Below are positions 1 to 10,126 of a stretch of DNA of 64,000 nucleotides, in pieces. Numbering within the stretch: the stretch's first letter is position 1; every line of letters starts with the position of its first letter. Position numbers and translations under genes: made by a program. The notes beneath the pieces are model-generated. The model had not been told where the DNA came from. It did not search any database and was given only the letters and a program-made list of their open reading frames with translations. The DNA is taken from positions 5,128,940 through 5,192,939 of the forward strand of contig JAKSZU010000016.1 in assembly GCA_026018925.1 (NCBI GenBank). The letters run 5' to 3'. Source of the stretch: Tupaia tana (taxonomy: Eukaryota > Chordata > Mammalia > Scandentia > Tupaiidae).

Positions 1-142
1 GTTCACCCTGAGAAGTTTCCAGTCCGGCTACCTCCCAGGACCCTGGGCCCTCCTCAGACGTGTGCACCTGTCATGAGGAGAACGTGGAAACCTGCTCACG
101 GGGTGTCCCGGGTCCTGTCTTACATACTTCTTCCCCTTTGAT
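1..142. other. Unassigned single-copy sequence
   Basis: Mixed-composition DNA at the left edge. I see no repeat signature, splice-like exon or open coding frame. Confidence 0.4.
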
Positions 143-393
143 GTTTAAATCTTTTTTCCCATTTTATTCATGACAGAGGAGGCATGTACCTGCACACGCA
201 TGACAGGGAGAGAGAGGGAATGCTCTTCACGGGTCCTGTCACAGCATGGTCCCCTTTCTCCAGTCCTCCACTGGCCAAGGTCCTGGGCACATTGTGTTTT
301 CAGGCCGACCCCAGGATCCGAACCCGCGGGTTGGTCATGTGGCTTCCAGCACTGCAGCTCAGTTTGCTGTCAACTGCACCACCAGGCTGGGCC
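143..393 (-). mobile_element. tRNA-derived SINE, type D
   Basis: Read on the minus strand it starts GGCCCAGCCTGGTGGTGCAG, contains the motif GCAAACTGAGCTGCAGTGC and a B-box-like GGTTCGGATCC, and ends in a pyrimidine-rich body and an A-rich tail (T-rich on the plus strand near 150). The same head motif recurs in the copies at 22.2-22.5 kb and 32.7-33.0 kb, which defines type D in this window. No clear target-site duplication is visible, so it is probably an older copy. The apparent 88-111 residue frames here are SINE noise. Confidence 0.7.
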
Positions 394-1646
394 CGTTGTC
401 CTTTTCCAGCTTGCCAGGCACCTTGGACGGTTCTGAATCCGACCACGCAAAGCCCAGGGGCTCCCGGAGCAGACGGGCACCAAAGCACTTCTGCCATCTT
501 CCTGTGACCGGCCTTTACCTCAGAAACCTTCTCAACCTAATTTGTCCTGACGCTTTCCATGGGCTTCTGAAAACATGGTGACTGAGAGAGCAAGTGGGGG
601 ATCCACAGGGAGCCCCACGCTGGGGGGATTATTATACAGATTGCCGCCCTCCGTCTCAGACCTGAATGTTGGGGGAGAAACTCCGAGGAATGAAGAAACA
701 CGAGAATGCTGGATGTGTCTGTCTGGAAAACATGGCGGACTTGCCAATGTGCAGGGGGCTTTTGCGTGCCGAGCCAGGGTGGCATTCTGTGTTTTCACAG
801 CCAGACCAGCCGTGGTACTGGCTTTGGCCTTCTCTCCGCCGTTGGCTGGCTCCCTGCTCCTGGGGAACTTTGGTCCGGTGTGTGTTTGTGTGCCTGTGTG
901 TCTGTGTGTTTGTGTGCCTGTGCCTCCAGGGATTAGGCCTATGGGAGATGTACTAGCCGAGGAAACCAGAAGGTGGGACGTCGGTGCTGGCAAGTACACG
1001 CCTGTGATAAGGGATCTTTCTGCAATGTGAAGTGTGGATCCCACAGCCCGAGTAGGAGATGTTTGAGAAAGCAACTCAGCCATCCCTTAGCAGGACGAGA
1101 GCCAGGACATAACAGAGGGTGACCACGATGCAGGGACCGAGGCCAGCGGCTGTGGGTGGGCAGGGACACAGCCTGGTCATCCCACTGACACTGCTGCCCG
1201 TGCTGCCGCTTTCGACACTTCGTATTGTCACAGCTTCCCAAGACCTGCCTGTCCAGGGAGGCATCCTCTGGAGAGTTTTCATGTGAGGAAGGAAGGCATT
1301 GGTGACAAACGCGGTGGTGGTGTGAGCGCGCGAGAGACCACGGGAGAGCTGGTCCACACCGCTGAGCTACAGACCTGAGAACTGAAGCCCCGTGAGAGGC
1401 TTAGGGATGTGTTTTAGCTGGTTGGTCATAAGCTGTGTGTGTGTGAGTCGGCCGTAAGTAACACTGGCGTGAACGTAAACCCACCAACGAAGGAAAGCGC
1501 GCCACATTTGGGGCGACCCACCAGAACCCACAGGTGCCCTGAAGGAAGACCCCGAAAATGTCCCAGGGAGTGTGGGTTAGGCAGCAGCCCTTGGGATGAC
1601 TTGGGAATGGGGCTGGAACGTTGTCCTTCTGGTGTGACGTTCTATG
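394..1646. other. Unassigned single-copy sequence
   Basis: GC-moderate sequence without a recognised repeat apart from an imperfect TG-rich tract at 877-924. Open frames of up to 183 residues exist on both strands. They overlap each other, have no recognisable domain and look like chance frames in stop-poor, GC-rich DNA. Confidence 0.4.
877..924. repeat. Imperfect TG-rich microsatellite
   Basis: Runs of TGTG are interrupted by TTTG and CCTG at fairly regular spacing. This is a degenerate simple repeat with no sign of function. Confidence 0.75.
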
Positions 1647-1712
1647 GGGTGGTTGGAAAAGTCATGACACGTTTTTGCATAGAAAAAATACATGATGAGT
1701 TTTCTGACAGCT
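1647..1712. mobile_element. Mariner-type MITE, diverged copy
   Basis: The left half reads GGTTGGAAAAGTCATGACAC and the right half is its approximate inverted complement, ending GAGTTTTCTGACAG. This matches the palindromic element seen more intact at 39.2 kb and 63.7 kb (core TTGTCGGAAAAGTCATGA). It is short, non-coding and has lost terminal bases. Confidence 0.65.
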
Positions 1713-1743
1713 CAGTGGTTCTTGCTGCAATACCTGTTCCACT

Positions 1744-1800
1744 CACAGGCCTGGCATGATTTTCAAGTCGTCAGGCCCAGGATTCGAACCGGGACTCGCA
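1744..1800 (-). mobile_element. SINE fragment (tRNA-related head only)
   Basis: The segment resembles the minus-strand head of the window's SINEs: CCTGGCATGATTTTCAAG is followed by CAGGCCCAGGATTCGAACC, the complement of the B-box region. Body and tail are missing. It is an old or truncated piece. Confidence 0.45.
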
Positions 1801-2337
1801 GTGACCAGCTCGCAGCACCTCTCATCCCTCCTATGAGTACAGCGCCCACGTTCTGAAGACATTCTCCCTGCACGCCTTTCAGATGCGAGTCCTGCTGCTA
1901 ACTCGATTCAGCTTCACGGTTCGGATTGCTCACGAAGACCATCTGACGAGCACGTGCCCCGCTTTATGAGGTAGATGTCACTGACCAGCAGAGAGAGTGG
2001 CCCGCCCTGGGAGCCGCTATCCACACGCAGTCCGGTGTGATGTGCTGAGGACAGGGGCTGTGTTACTTAAGACATGGCCCAGTAAGCCTGGATCACAGGT
2101 CAGCAGGCAGAGCAGCTCCCTGCAGAGAGGCTGAGGGCAGAGCAGGCTCTGGGCAGGCAAGTCCAGGACTCTGTGTGGGACAACAGGACGGCGTGTCTAA
2201 CATCTCCCTCCTAACTTAGAGCACACCCAACTTGTCTGCGAAGAAACTACAGTCACTTCTGAGGAAAAGGACTAACGCCTGCATACACTCATGCTGATGG
2301 ATGCCATCTAATGCTCCAGCCTGCTGGTGAGCTTTGT
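1801..2337. other. Unassigned single-copy sequence
   Basis: No repeat family, exon signature or long conserved frame was recognised. Confidence 0.35.
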
Positions 2338-2767
2338 GTAGTCCTGGTAATGGTTAATTTTCTATGTCCTCTTGACTGGGTTAAGGGATATCCAGATAAC
2401 TGCTAAAACATGGGTTTTGGGTGGGACCAGCAGTTAGCGTAATGGCTATATTGCAGAACTCCCACGTAGTCAACTGCAGTTTGAGTTCCGGACCTGGTGG
2501 CTTAAACTCACGCTGGGCTCATGTGCGTGTGTGCCCAAGATCCCAAGAGGAGAATGGAGGAGAAGGGATTGTGGCGTGGCCATCCCCCTGGGGGGTGATT
2601 TCTCGCTTTCTGTCTCTCTGTCTCTCTCTGTCTTTCTGGTGAGCACACGCACCCTATAGCAAAATCCTCTCCAAAAATCTTAAAAAAAAAAAAAAAAAAA
2701 AACCAAAAACATGGGTTTTGGGTGTGCCTATGAGAGCATTCTCTTAATACTCTCATATGCTTTTGTT
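2338..2767 (+). repeat. Ancient mammalian interspersed repeat, split by a SINE
   Basis: It begins TGGTTAATTTTCTATGTCC and continues CTTGACTGGGTTAAGGGATA, then resumes after a SINE (2424-2705) with GGGTGTGCCTATGAGAGC. From memory this matches a widespread mammalian repeat (TTAATTTTATGTGTCAACTT...GACTGGG...GGGTGTGTCTGTGAGGGTGTT), possibly an L1M-type 3' end. The same family appears in the opposite orientation at 53.49-54.23 kb. The family name is not assigned. Confidence 0.6.
2424..2705 (+). mobile_element. tRNA-derived SINE, type A, full length
   Basis: The head GGACCAGCAGTTAGCGTAAT is followed by a degenerate B-box, a CT-rich body, CCTATAGCAAAATCC and a 21-A tail. A perfect 19-bp target-site duplication (aaaacatgggttttgggtg) lies at 2405-2423 and 2706-2724. 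It proves retroposition into the older repeat around it and suggests a recent insertion. Confidence 0.93.
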
Positions 2768-2993
2768 GTTGTTTGGTCATTGAGTGAGTGCGCTTCCCAA
2801 AGAGACGGTGAGAGAGAAGTGAGCAATTACTCCCAGGGTGAAGGGCCACACCGTAATCCCTTCTCTGTTCTCCTGGTGTTTTGCACACACACATACATGC
2901 CCTATATTATTTTCAAGCTGTCAGGTCCAAGACCCAAACCATGGTCGACCATGTGGGAGTCTAGTACCTTACCACCATACCTCCTGGCTCCAA
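2768..2993 (-). mobile_element. tRNA-derived SINE, diverged type A/B
   Basis: The minus-strand order is recognisable: a GAGAGA-rich body, CCACACCGTAATCCCTTCTC, then a head complement with GTCAGGTCCAAGACC and CATGGTCGACCATGTGGGAG. The tail is degraded and no duplication is clear, so it is older than its neighbour at 2.4 kb. Confidence 0.75.
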
Positions 2994-3271
2994 TCATTAG
3001 CTTTTATAAAGAGAGATTTTTTGCTATAGTGCATGGGCATTTATAGGAGAGACTGAAAGAGAACATGAGAAATCATCCCCTGGAGGGGATGGCCACACTG
3101 TAATCCCTTCTCCATCATTCTCCTCTTCGGATTTTGGGCACACATGCACACACGCACACACACCTGGCATGAGTTTCAAGGTGTCAGGTCTGGGACTCAA
3201 ACTGTGGCCAGCCATGTGGGAGTCCAGTGCTTTAACCACCATGTCACCCGCTGGATCCTCTCATTAGCTTT
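2994..3271 (-). mobile_element. tRNA-derived SINE with target-site duplication
   Basis: An 11-bp duplication (tcattagcttt) at 2994-3004 and 3261-3271 brackets a minus-strand SINE of about 256 bp with body, GCACACACACCTGGCATGAG and head complement. The feature includes both duplications. It sits directly beside the preceding SINE. Confidence 0.85.
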
Positions 3272-4349
3272 GGAATGAGTAAACTAAGTATAGAAGATCC
3301 ACCCTCACTCATCTGAGGACGCACCATCCAACCCATGAAGGACCCTGACACAACACAAAGGCCCAGGAAGGGTGGATTCTCTTTCTCCCCTTGAGTTCTT
3401 CTTTCTGGACATTGAACTCCTGGTTCTCAGGCCTTTGGACTCCAGGACTTAGACTTGTTCTTCTCTCCCTGCCTCCCGTCTCAGTTTTCAGGCTTTGAAC
3501 TGAGGTTATGCCAAAGGCCACCCTGTGTCTTTGGGCTCAGGCAGAATTCAGCCAGCAGCTTTCCTGTTTCTGTAGCTTGCAGATGGCATATGGCAGGCCT
3601 TCCAGCCTCCAGAATCTCGTGAGCCAGTCCCCGTTCTAAGCCTCTCATGTCTCTATGTATATCCTGCTGGTTCAGTTTTTCTGGAGATCCCCGAGAAATG
3701 CACAAAGATTTTCATTCAGTTCTTTTTTTCCCCCTCCTCATTAAACAAAGGTTCTTAAGGTAACAAGCAATTTTCGTTCTCCTACTGAGTACTACGTGGG
3801 ACACACTGGGTACTGCCCTGGTGATCCTTACGAGATGACAAGAAACACTTTGCCATGTGATTTCAAAGGACAAACATTATTAATTGTTGGTTCTTTCTCA
3901 CAGAAGCTGCATCATTCTTTGCAAATTAGATTTGGTTTCTAAAAGTAAATGATCCTTGGTTGCTATGCAAATCAAATAGACCTACTTCCTTTAAGAATTT
4001 TAAAAGGAGATGTGTTCGGTCACACTGAACAATGTCATGGTCCATTTTCCATGCTTGGGGCTTCTCACCCTGCTGTCTCTGAGCCGTGAACTCAGGGAGG
4101 TTCGCGCAGGCCTGGGAGGGTGCCCGCTGTGCAGGAAGCAGAGGGAAGCTTCCCTCTGGAGCTGAGCGGTGACCACGGGGTTTACTCCCACCTCCATTCC
4201 ACCCTAACTCAGGAGTGATATGAACAGAGAATCCATCTTGCCAGGTTGACCAGGAGAGGGCCAGAAACCTGATCTGGCCGAAAAGACAGGAGGCGTTTTG
4301 CTGAGGACAGAGTCCCAGGAGGAGACTCTGTTTCTGAACACTGCCACAC
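3272..4349. other. Unassigned single-copy sequence
   Basis: Mixed composition, becoming AT-rich at 3.7-4.0 kb. No repeat or coding signature was recognised. The stretch around 3890-4010 is AT-rich and may hold older unclassified repeat DNA. Confidence 0.35.
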
Positions 4350-4710
4350 GTGCTACTCGGCTAGGGCTGCTATGATGAAGAATTGTGGGCTGCGTAGTTT
4401 AAACCACAGAATTTATTTTTGCCCCATTCTGGAGACTAGAGGTTCAAAGTCAATATATCATCCAGGCTGGTTTTCTCAGAGGCCTCCATGGCTTGTAGAA
4501 GGTGGCCTTCCTCTGCACGTCGCACGGTCTTCCCTCTGGCCGTCCGTGTCCTCATTGCCTTCCTTTTCACAAGGAGATTAGAATCTGCGTCAATGACTTC
4601 ATTTTTACCTTAGTTACCTCTTTAAAGACCTCTTTCCAAATATAGTCATATCTCGATGCACTGGGGGTTAAAAATAAATTTTGGGGGACCACATTTCAGC
4701 CCCTGATACC
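4350..4710 (-). mobile_element. MLT1-like MaLR LTR (ERVL-MaLR), ancient
   Basis: On the plus strand it reads AGGGCTGCTATGATGAAG, CCATTCTGGAGACTAGAGG, GGCCTCCATGGCTTGTAGAA, CTTAGTTACCTCTTTAAAGA and CTGGGGGTTAAAAATAAA, ending near TTTGGGGGACCACATTTCAG. This is the complement of the MLT1/MST LTR pattern as I remember it. Only a solitary LTR is visible, with no retroviral coding sequence. It is heavily diverged. Confidence 0.7.
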
Positions 4711-5369
4711 ATGCCTGATGTGATGGCTGGAGCTGCTGCAACCATTTTGCAGCTGCCTGAGGATGAGTCCAACAACACATGAGGGAGCTGAGCGAGAGGA
4801 CCGAGATGCAGAACCAGGGGCCTGAGGTGCCTGCACTGCTGAACCTCCTGTCAAGTTAAATGGCACGTCTTTGTGTTTGTTAATCCAGTTTGAGTCAGGT
4901 TTTCAAAGCCAGCCGAATGGAGAGAGACATGTCAGAAGTGAAAATTGAAGCAATCAGCATTCATAAGGCTCCTCTGAGGGAAGAGGAGCACATCTTGTTC
5001 CTCCTGACACCTGGCACTGGGGCTTGCTGTGGGCGGGCAAGCGCTGCATGCCGAGGGCTGCTCCTCAGGAGACCGTGGCTCCTCTCCAGCCTGTGAGCAC
5101 ACCCAAGGACTGCTCACTGTTGCTGTGAAGCCCCTCCTGCCCCAGAGCCCCATCTCCACCCTCAGCCTCGCCTTCTTCTCCCAGATTGTGTGCTCTCGAA
5201 GGGCAAGGACACCAGTGTGTCCCCGAAACTGCTGTGTGAGAGGCAGATGGAATTTCTCTCATCGTTTTCCCTCTCCTTTGCTGCCAGGCATTGTATCATA
5301 CAGAAGGGATAAAGTAGGTACAAGGCAAGGTGTCATTCCCACAGAGTGGAAATTCTGGGTACTTTCTTT
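4711..5369. other. Unassigned sequence
   Basis: No recognised repeat. Frames of 65-150 residues overlap on both strands in the GC-rich 5.0-5.25 kb part and have no recognisable domain. Confidence 0.35.
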
Positions 5370-5617
5370 ATTACCATTGAGCATGTCCACTCATGAGAGA
5401 GAGAGAGAGAGAGAAGGAGACAGAGAGAGCATCTCCCAATGTGACGTGGTCATGCCACAAGCCTTTTTGCTCTCTCTCTAGTCTGTCAAGATTTGCATGC
5501 ACATACACGTGCACTGTGTGTTTTTTAAGCTACCGGGGCTGGGTTCCGACTGCCGTCAGCCATGTGGGACCCGGCTCTCTGTGGACAGTGCTTAACCGCT
5601 GTGCCACGGGCCGGCCC
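5370..5617 (-). mobile_element. tRNA-derived SINE, type C
   Basis: On the minus strand the head is GGCCGGCCCGTGGCACAGCG followed by GTTAAGCACTG, a diverged B-box region, a CATGACCACGTCAC motif and a CT-rich body ending near CATGAGTGGACATGC. The head differs from type A (CAGCGGTTAAGC instead of TAGCGTAATGGC). Similar copies lie at 25.0, 29.4 and 38.6 kb. Confidence 0.8.
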
Positions 5618-6639
5618 GTGTTCCCAGCAGACAGCAGTGTGGTCCGTGCTACCGCAGCAACAGTATCAAACACACAGGTTTCCCTGAAGGTGTGTGGGAG
5701 GGACGTCTTACTGAAGTTGGGGTTCAGGAAAGAGGACCCCCTCAAGGCTAGAGTGACAGACAGAAGGAGGGGAATGAGGATTCTCTTAGTCCACCCCGAG
5801 CCTCCACAGGCCCCAGTGCAGGGCTACGTCCCCTCGCTCCCAGAACCAGTCGTTCCCAAACTCAGTCCCGGCAAACTTCCCCCGGGGTAAAGGAGGCTGC
5901 CAGTTCCGGGGGTGGGGGCTTCGGGCTGTCCGAAGAGCAGAGCTGGGGGACGTCCTGCTACACACCACAAGGGTGTCAAGCAGCACCGCGGGAAGGGCCT
6001 CTACAGGGCAAGTCCCGCGGCTGATCGGGGCCCTGCAGACCGCACTGTGGCTGCAGAGTGCTGCCGGTCCTCTGGGGACAGCTCCTTCTGGGCTTCCTCC
6101 ACCCGCCTGCCAGTTCCGGGCCTGAGCTCTTCCCAGCCCTGGAGCTGGCGCCTCATGGACACCCACCCACTCGCAGAGAGATGGTGGGGATAGCATGCCG
6201 CGGCCAGGGAGGAAAGCCCCGGGAGGGTGTTGGCGGTGGAGACCCCTTTGAGTCAAGGGCAGAGCATGTGTTTGGCCGGAAGTCTTGATTCAGAACTTGG
6301 AATCGGGCTTTTCTGCTAATCTGGTGCTTTTCCTCTGACTGCACAATAATATTGTCTTGGTTGCTAAGAAACCCTCTGTAACTGGCACTGAGTGGAGTGG
6401 CTATAGTAGGATAATATACCATGCAGATGTCAGGGCAGCACCGTGCCTGAGTGGCGACCAGGCCTTCACATGACAGCATGCCGTCACACTAAGTGTCTCC
6501 CAGGTCCGCCTCACAGGGCAGCGGCATGGATTGCTGATTGCAGGAGCCAGGTGTCCCCAGGCCGCGGCGTGGTCCGGCAGCACGCTCTCGGTGCTCAGAG
6601 CCCAGCCCGGCTTCGGTTTATAGGCTGAGATTTCGTGGG
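5618..6639. other. Unassigned GC-rich single-copy sequence
   Basis: The 5.8-6.25 kb part is GC-rich with scattered CpG and stop-poor frames on both strands (up to 156 residues). No domain, codon pattern or splice context supports a gene. 6290-6420 is AT-rich and not low-complexity. Confidence 0.4.
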
Positions 6640-6930
6640 CTATTGGTCTGAGTGAAGCACTCTCCTAATGATAGGTCATTATAATGGCGCATTAGTTTGA
6701 TGCAGGGTAATGAAATACCGTTACCTCAATGGGGCCGGCCGCCTCGTGCAGCCCTTCCCTCCTAACTCCTGCCCCGCCAAGGCACCCTCCACTCCTGTAG
6801 CTCAGAGCAAGTGCCTGATTGAAGACCTTTTTGGAGCAAAGACTTTAGTGTCATTTAAAAGCTAAGATTCAAGTTTAATGCCCCTCATAGTAATTGCTTT
6901 CTGCTTTGTTTTTCACAGCTGAGAGACATC
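6640..6930. other. Candidate conserved non-coding block
   Basis: AT-rich but non-repetitive sequence with several TAAT-type homeodomain cores (CTAATGATAGG, GCATTAGTTTG, GGTAATGAAATACC) and TTTAATGCCCCTC near 6876. No simple repeat or transposon signature is present. This composition is typical of conserved enhancers, but conservation cannot be tested from one sequence. Confidence 0.25.
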
Positions 6931-6967
6931 GTTCGGCCAGATCTCTCGGGGGATGTGAGAGAAGCAG
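6919..6967 (+). other. Weak candidate exon with GC donor
   Basis: A pyrimidine-rich tract ending TTTTTCACAG (6909-6918) precedes 49 bp that end in GCAG, followed by GCAAGT, the form of a non-canonical GC-AG donor. There is no coding or transcript evidence. A chance occurrence is likely. Confidence 0.12.
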
Positions 6968-8283
6968 GCAAGTCATCAGCCCTGAGTGCCCCGATACAAC
7001 GCACGCGTTCTTTTACTTCAGGGACAGAGGGAGGTCCAGGCGTTGTTCGTCAGGCAATTTTCTCGCACCGGATGCAGAGGGTTGCGGGACTGGGTTCATC
7101 GCCATGTCCCAAGAATCAGACAGACGCACAGGCCGAGTCCAGGCTGTGGGTCTCGAGAAGGCCTCGAGGAGGCACTTTGTTTCTCACCTGGATGGGGACA
7201 ATGGTACAAATGTGGCCCAAGTAATAGAACAATAGTTCAAAAATTGGCTTTAAAAAACCCTTTGAGTGGCTAGAATTAGAACTGTTTTTAAAAAATAGGA
7301 GTCATACCTGTTTCGGCTTCCCGGCCAGCAGGAGCCACTGGTGGTCTTCCGTCTGTGACAGCCAGAGCTCTTTGACCGCAAGCAACGGCAATTCGGCTGA
7401 CCCTAACCTGGACAGGAGTTTATTTAAGTTATACTGGGTGGTTTAAAGACCTGAAAAATACACCAAAGAGCCTGGAAGCTAGAAGGACACGGCGTTGGGC
7501 ACCTAAAGGACACCCATGTCTGAATCCTGTAACTCAGTCATGTCCTGTATTTCCACACCTTTGAGATTCAGGGAGCAGGACAGAGTAGTTCGGATCACTG
7601 TGTGGGAGGGACTACGGCGGCAGTCTGGTCAGGATGGACTCGGCAGCACCCCGCTGGGTGATCTCGTGGAGGATGGTGCGAGGGGCTGATGGGAGGTTTT
7701 GAGGGACTTATCACAGCTGCAAACACTTCAGTGCCAAGACTGCAAGACTACCTCTTGGCCAGTGAGAGCGGAGCATACCTGACTGATCATTTCTTCAAGG
7801 TTGGGTGAAGAATAAAACAGATTCCATCCCACTTTCTTTTAGCATGTGAGTAGGTTTTCCTGACTCAGGGCTCTGGGAAGTTTCCAGGGCCTCAAATGAC
7901 TGCCATTCTTTTCTTCTTTCCAGACCAGTGCCTACTGTCCCCGCGGCAGACTCCACTGGGGTCTACCTGGCACCAATGTCCAGTCATCTTTGTTGGAAGC
8001 CACTTCTCATACAAACCTTGAAAAAATGTTGAGTATTTATGTTGGGATTTTCTTCAGTAGCCAGGGCATATGACCTCGTTCTGGCCAATGAGAAACCAGG
8101 GAAGGTCTGACAGCCGTGAAGCTGCAAACCACGGGATACAGCCACGGCAGACCCACAGTAAGCTCAGCGTAGTGGTTTACACCGCTGGTGACTTCTCCTG
8201 CGGGACTGGCCACATCTGAATCAAACTATCTAGAGGCCTCTTGCTGAGGTGAAAAATAAATGCCCTTCATGTTTAAGCCATTT
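6968..8283. other. Unassigned sequence, probably containing old repeats
   Basis: No coding frame of note. The part around 8020-8283, including CATGACCTCG...CTGGCCAATGAGAAACC and AAAAATAAATGCCCTTCATG near its end, has the feel of an ancient interspersed repeat, but I cannot name it. Confidence 0.3.
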
Positions 8284-8638
8284 GTCTTAGTCCATCCTAA
8301 ATCTGGGCTGTTAAAAACAAAAACACCATAGATAAGCTAGCGTAGAGAATAAACAGAAATGGATTGCTCACTGTTCTGGAGACTGGGAAGACCAAGGCCA
8401 GGGCACCAGCAGACTCCGGGTGAGGCCTACCTCCTGGTTCTGGACGGCCATCGCTGTGTCCTGACGTGGTGGAAACATGCGGGGAACCATGGGCCTCTTT
8501 TATTCCCATCCATAAAGACTCTATCCTTGTGACCTAACTGCATCCCAAAGCTCCCACCGCCAAATGCCTTCACAGTGGCAGGTAGGCTTTAAGACCTGAT
8601 TATTTTGGAGAGGGTACAAATATTCAGCTTGAAACACC
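8284..8638 (-). mobile_element. MLT1-like MaLR LTR, ancient
   Basis: It starts TCTTAGTCCATCCTAAATC and GGGCTGTT, and contains TTCTGGAGACTGGGAAGACC, CCAGCAGACTCCGGGTGAGG and TGTGTCCTGACGTGG. It ends near ATATTCAGCTTGAAACA. This is the reverse complement of an MLT1-type LTR as remembered. It is a solitary LTR without coding sequence, abutted by a type E SINE. Confidence 0.72.
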
Positions 8639-8643
8639 ATTTT

Positions 8644-8851
8644 GATGTTTATTTTTGAGAGAGAGGGAGAGAGAGAGGAGAGAGACATCCTCAATGGGGT
8701 CTTCACGCAGTGGTCCACCTCCAGTCTCAGCCCGCCTGGGTCGGGCACACGTGCACTGCTGGAGTGCCTAAGGACGTCCCAGGACATGCACCCGGGACCT
8801 TCCCATGTGGGTCCAGTTGTGCTACTGCTACACCCTCTCCTGGCCTCACAG
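8644..8851 (-). mobile_element. tRNA-derived SINE, type E
   Basis: TTTATTTTTGAGAGAGAG leads into a GA-rich body, then GCCCGCCTGGGTCGGGCACA, GGACATGCACCCGGGACC and TTCCCATGTGGGTCCAGTTG, ending TCTCCTGGCC. The arrangement matches the element at 15.4-15.65 kb and defines type E. It is inserted at the edge of the LTR. Confidence 0.65.
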
Positions 8852-9833
8852 CACTATTTTAATAGGGTGTCATAATATGGGCAGTGGAAGCATCGTAATT
8901 CACACATTCAGGAAAGGCTCAGCTGCCTTTGGGGGAATTGAGCCTCACCGGCATCAGCATCAGGAAGTCCCCGCAGACACACAGATGGAGACGCCGTGGG
9001 TGCCCTGTCTGTCCTCAGGACCCCCTTCAGATTCCTCTCCCTAAGCAGTGGGCGGCTCCTTGCTGTCTCTCTTCTTTGTCTCAGCCCTCTCTAAGGAGAG
9101 AGGTCAGATGGGCATGGTGGTTGGAGGGTCTTCTCATGGGACGAGACTGTGTGGGTTCGTCTCTCTGTGAGGATCTGGCTCCTCACTATCTCAGAGGGAT
9201 GGGAGGGAGGCTGCTTGTGGCCTTGCCTCAGTGTCCAGCCTCGCCCCTCAGCTTGGCTGAAGCTGCTTGTCATCTGTCCACGTGCAGTCCTCGTCCAGGT
9301 CTCTGGGCTAGGCCTCACTCTGGGCAGGCGGGGCCTGAGAACTCGGCATCAAGCGCCTTTCACCACTCATGCGGCTTTGACCTTGGGCCACATCTGGTTC
9401 CGATAAGTGTGATTTTATTTTCTTGGAACTCAGTTCTGGTTTTGTATACAAATTCTGGAAATTGTCCACTTCCCAGGATGAAGTTCCCTCTGGGTAATGT
9501 GACCAGCAGCCAGTACCCCCGGAGCCTGGCGGGAGAGCCCGGCCTTGCACGCAGGGTGGTGGCTACAGTCTTGCTTGGCACTGACCTTTCTCCTTGGCAT
9601 TTGCAACTGCTCCCTGCTTGGGCCTCTGGATTTCTCTTGTTCCTATACTTGTTTTTGTCTCCAGTGTGAATCAGTATTGTTGGCATATCAGGCTCCATGT
9701 ATGTGCTCATTAGCTCACTTTAAAAAAAAAAAAAAAAAAAAAGGCCTCACGGAGGGGAACAGCCCGACTGCTATGTGGTGTCAGGGTGGTAAGGCCCCTT
9801 GGTCCTTCTCTCTTTTTGTTTGGCTTACTTTAA
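8852..9833. other. Unassigned sequence with an A-tract
   Basis: A 246-residue plus-strand frame (8929-9669) has no recognisable domain and overlaps equally long minus-strand frames, so I treat it as chance. A run of about 21 A at 9722-9742 looks like a retroposon tail, but I could not identify the element upstream of it. Confidence 0.35.
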
Positions 9834-9844
9834 GATGATTCTCA

Positions 9845-10115
9845 TGGGACCAGCAGTTGGCATAATGGCTATGTTGCTGGACTCCCATGTAGTCGACCGC
9901 AGTTCGAGTCCCGGACCCGGTGGCTTAACCTCACGCTGGTGCACGTGTGTGTGTGCCCAAGATCCCAAGAGGAGAATGGTGGAGAAGGGATTGTGGCATG
10001 GCCATCCCCTTGGGGGGTGATTTCTCGCTTTCTGTTCTTCCTCTCTCTGTTGTTCAGGCGCGCGCACGCACCCTATAGCAAAAACCTCTCCCCCGCACCC
10101 CCCCCCCAAAAAAAT
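9845..10115 (+). mobile_element. tRNA-derived SINE, type A, full length
   Basis: The head GGACCAGCAGTTGGCATAAT is followed by B-box AGTTCGAGTCC, a CT-rich body, CCTATAGCAAAAACCTCTCC and a C/A tail. An 11-bp target-site duplication (gatgattctca) lies at 9834-9844 and 10116-10126. The CCCCCCCCC stretch before the A-run is an unusual tail variant. Confidence 0.92.
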
Positions 10116-10126
10116 GATGATTCTCA

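Noticed and set aside
532-1083. 183-residue minus-strand frame
   Set aside because: It crosses the TG-rich tract (giving a THRHTGTQTH run) and overlaps a 151-residue plus-strand frame. No domain is recognisable.
8929-9669. 246-residue plus-strand frame
   Set aside because: It overlaps minus-strand frames of up to 116 residues, has no domain and no exon signals, and looks like chance in stop-poor DNA.
9845-10115. Functional tRNA gene suggested by A/B-box-like motifs
   Set aside because: The head does not fold into a standard cloverleaf with matching anticodon arm. It has a SINE body, an A-rich tail and a target-site duplication. The same holds for the other SINE copies.
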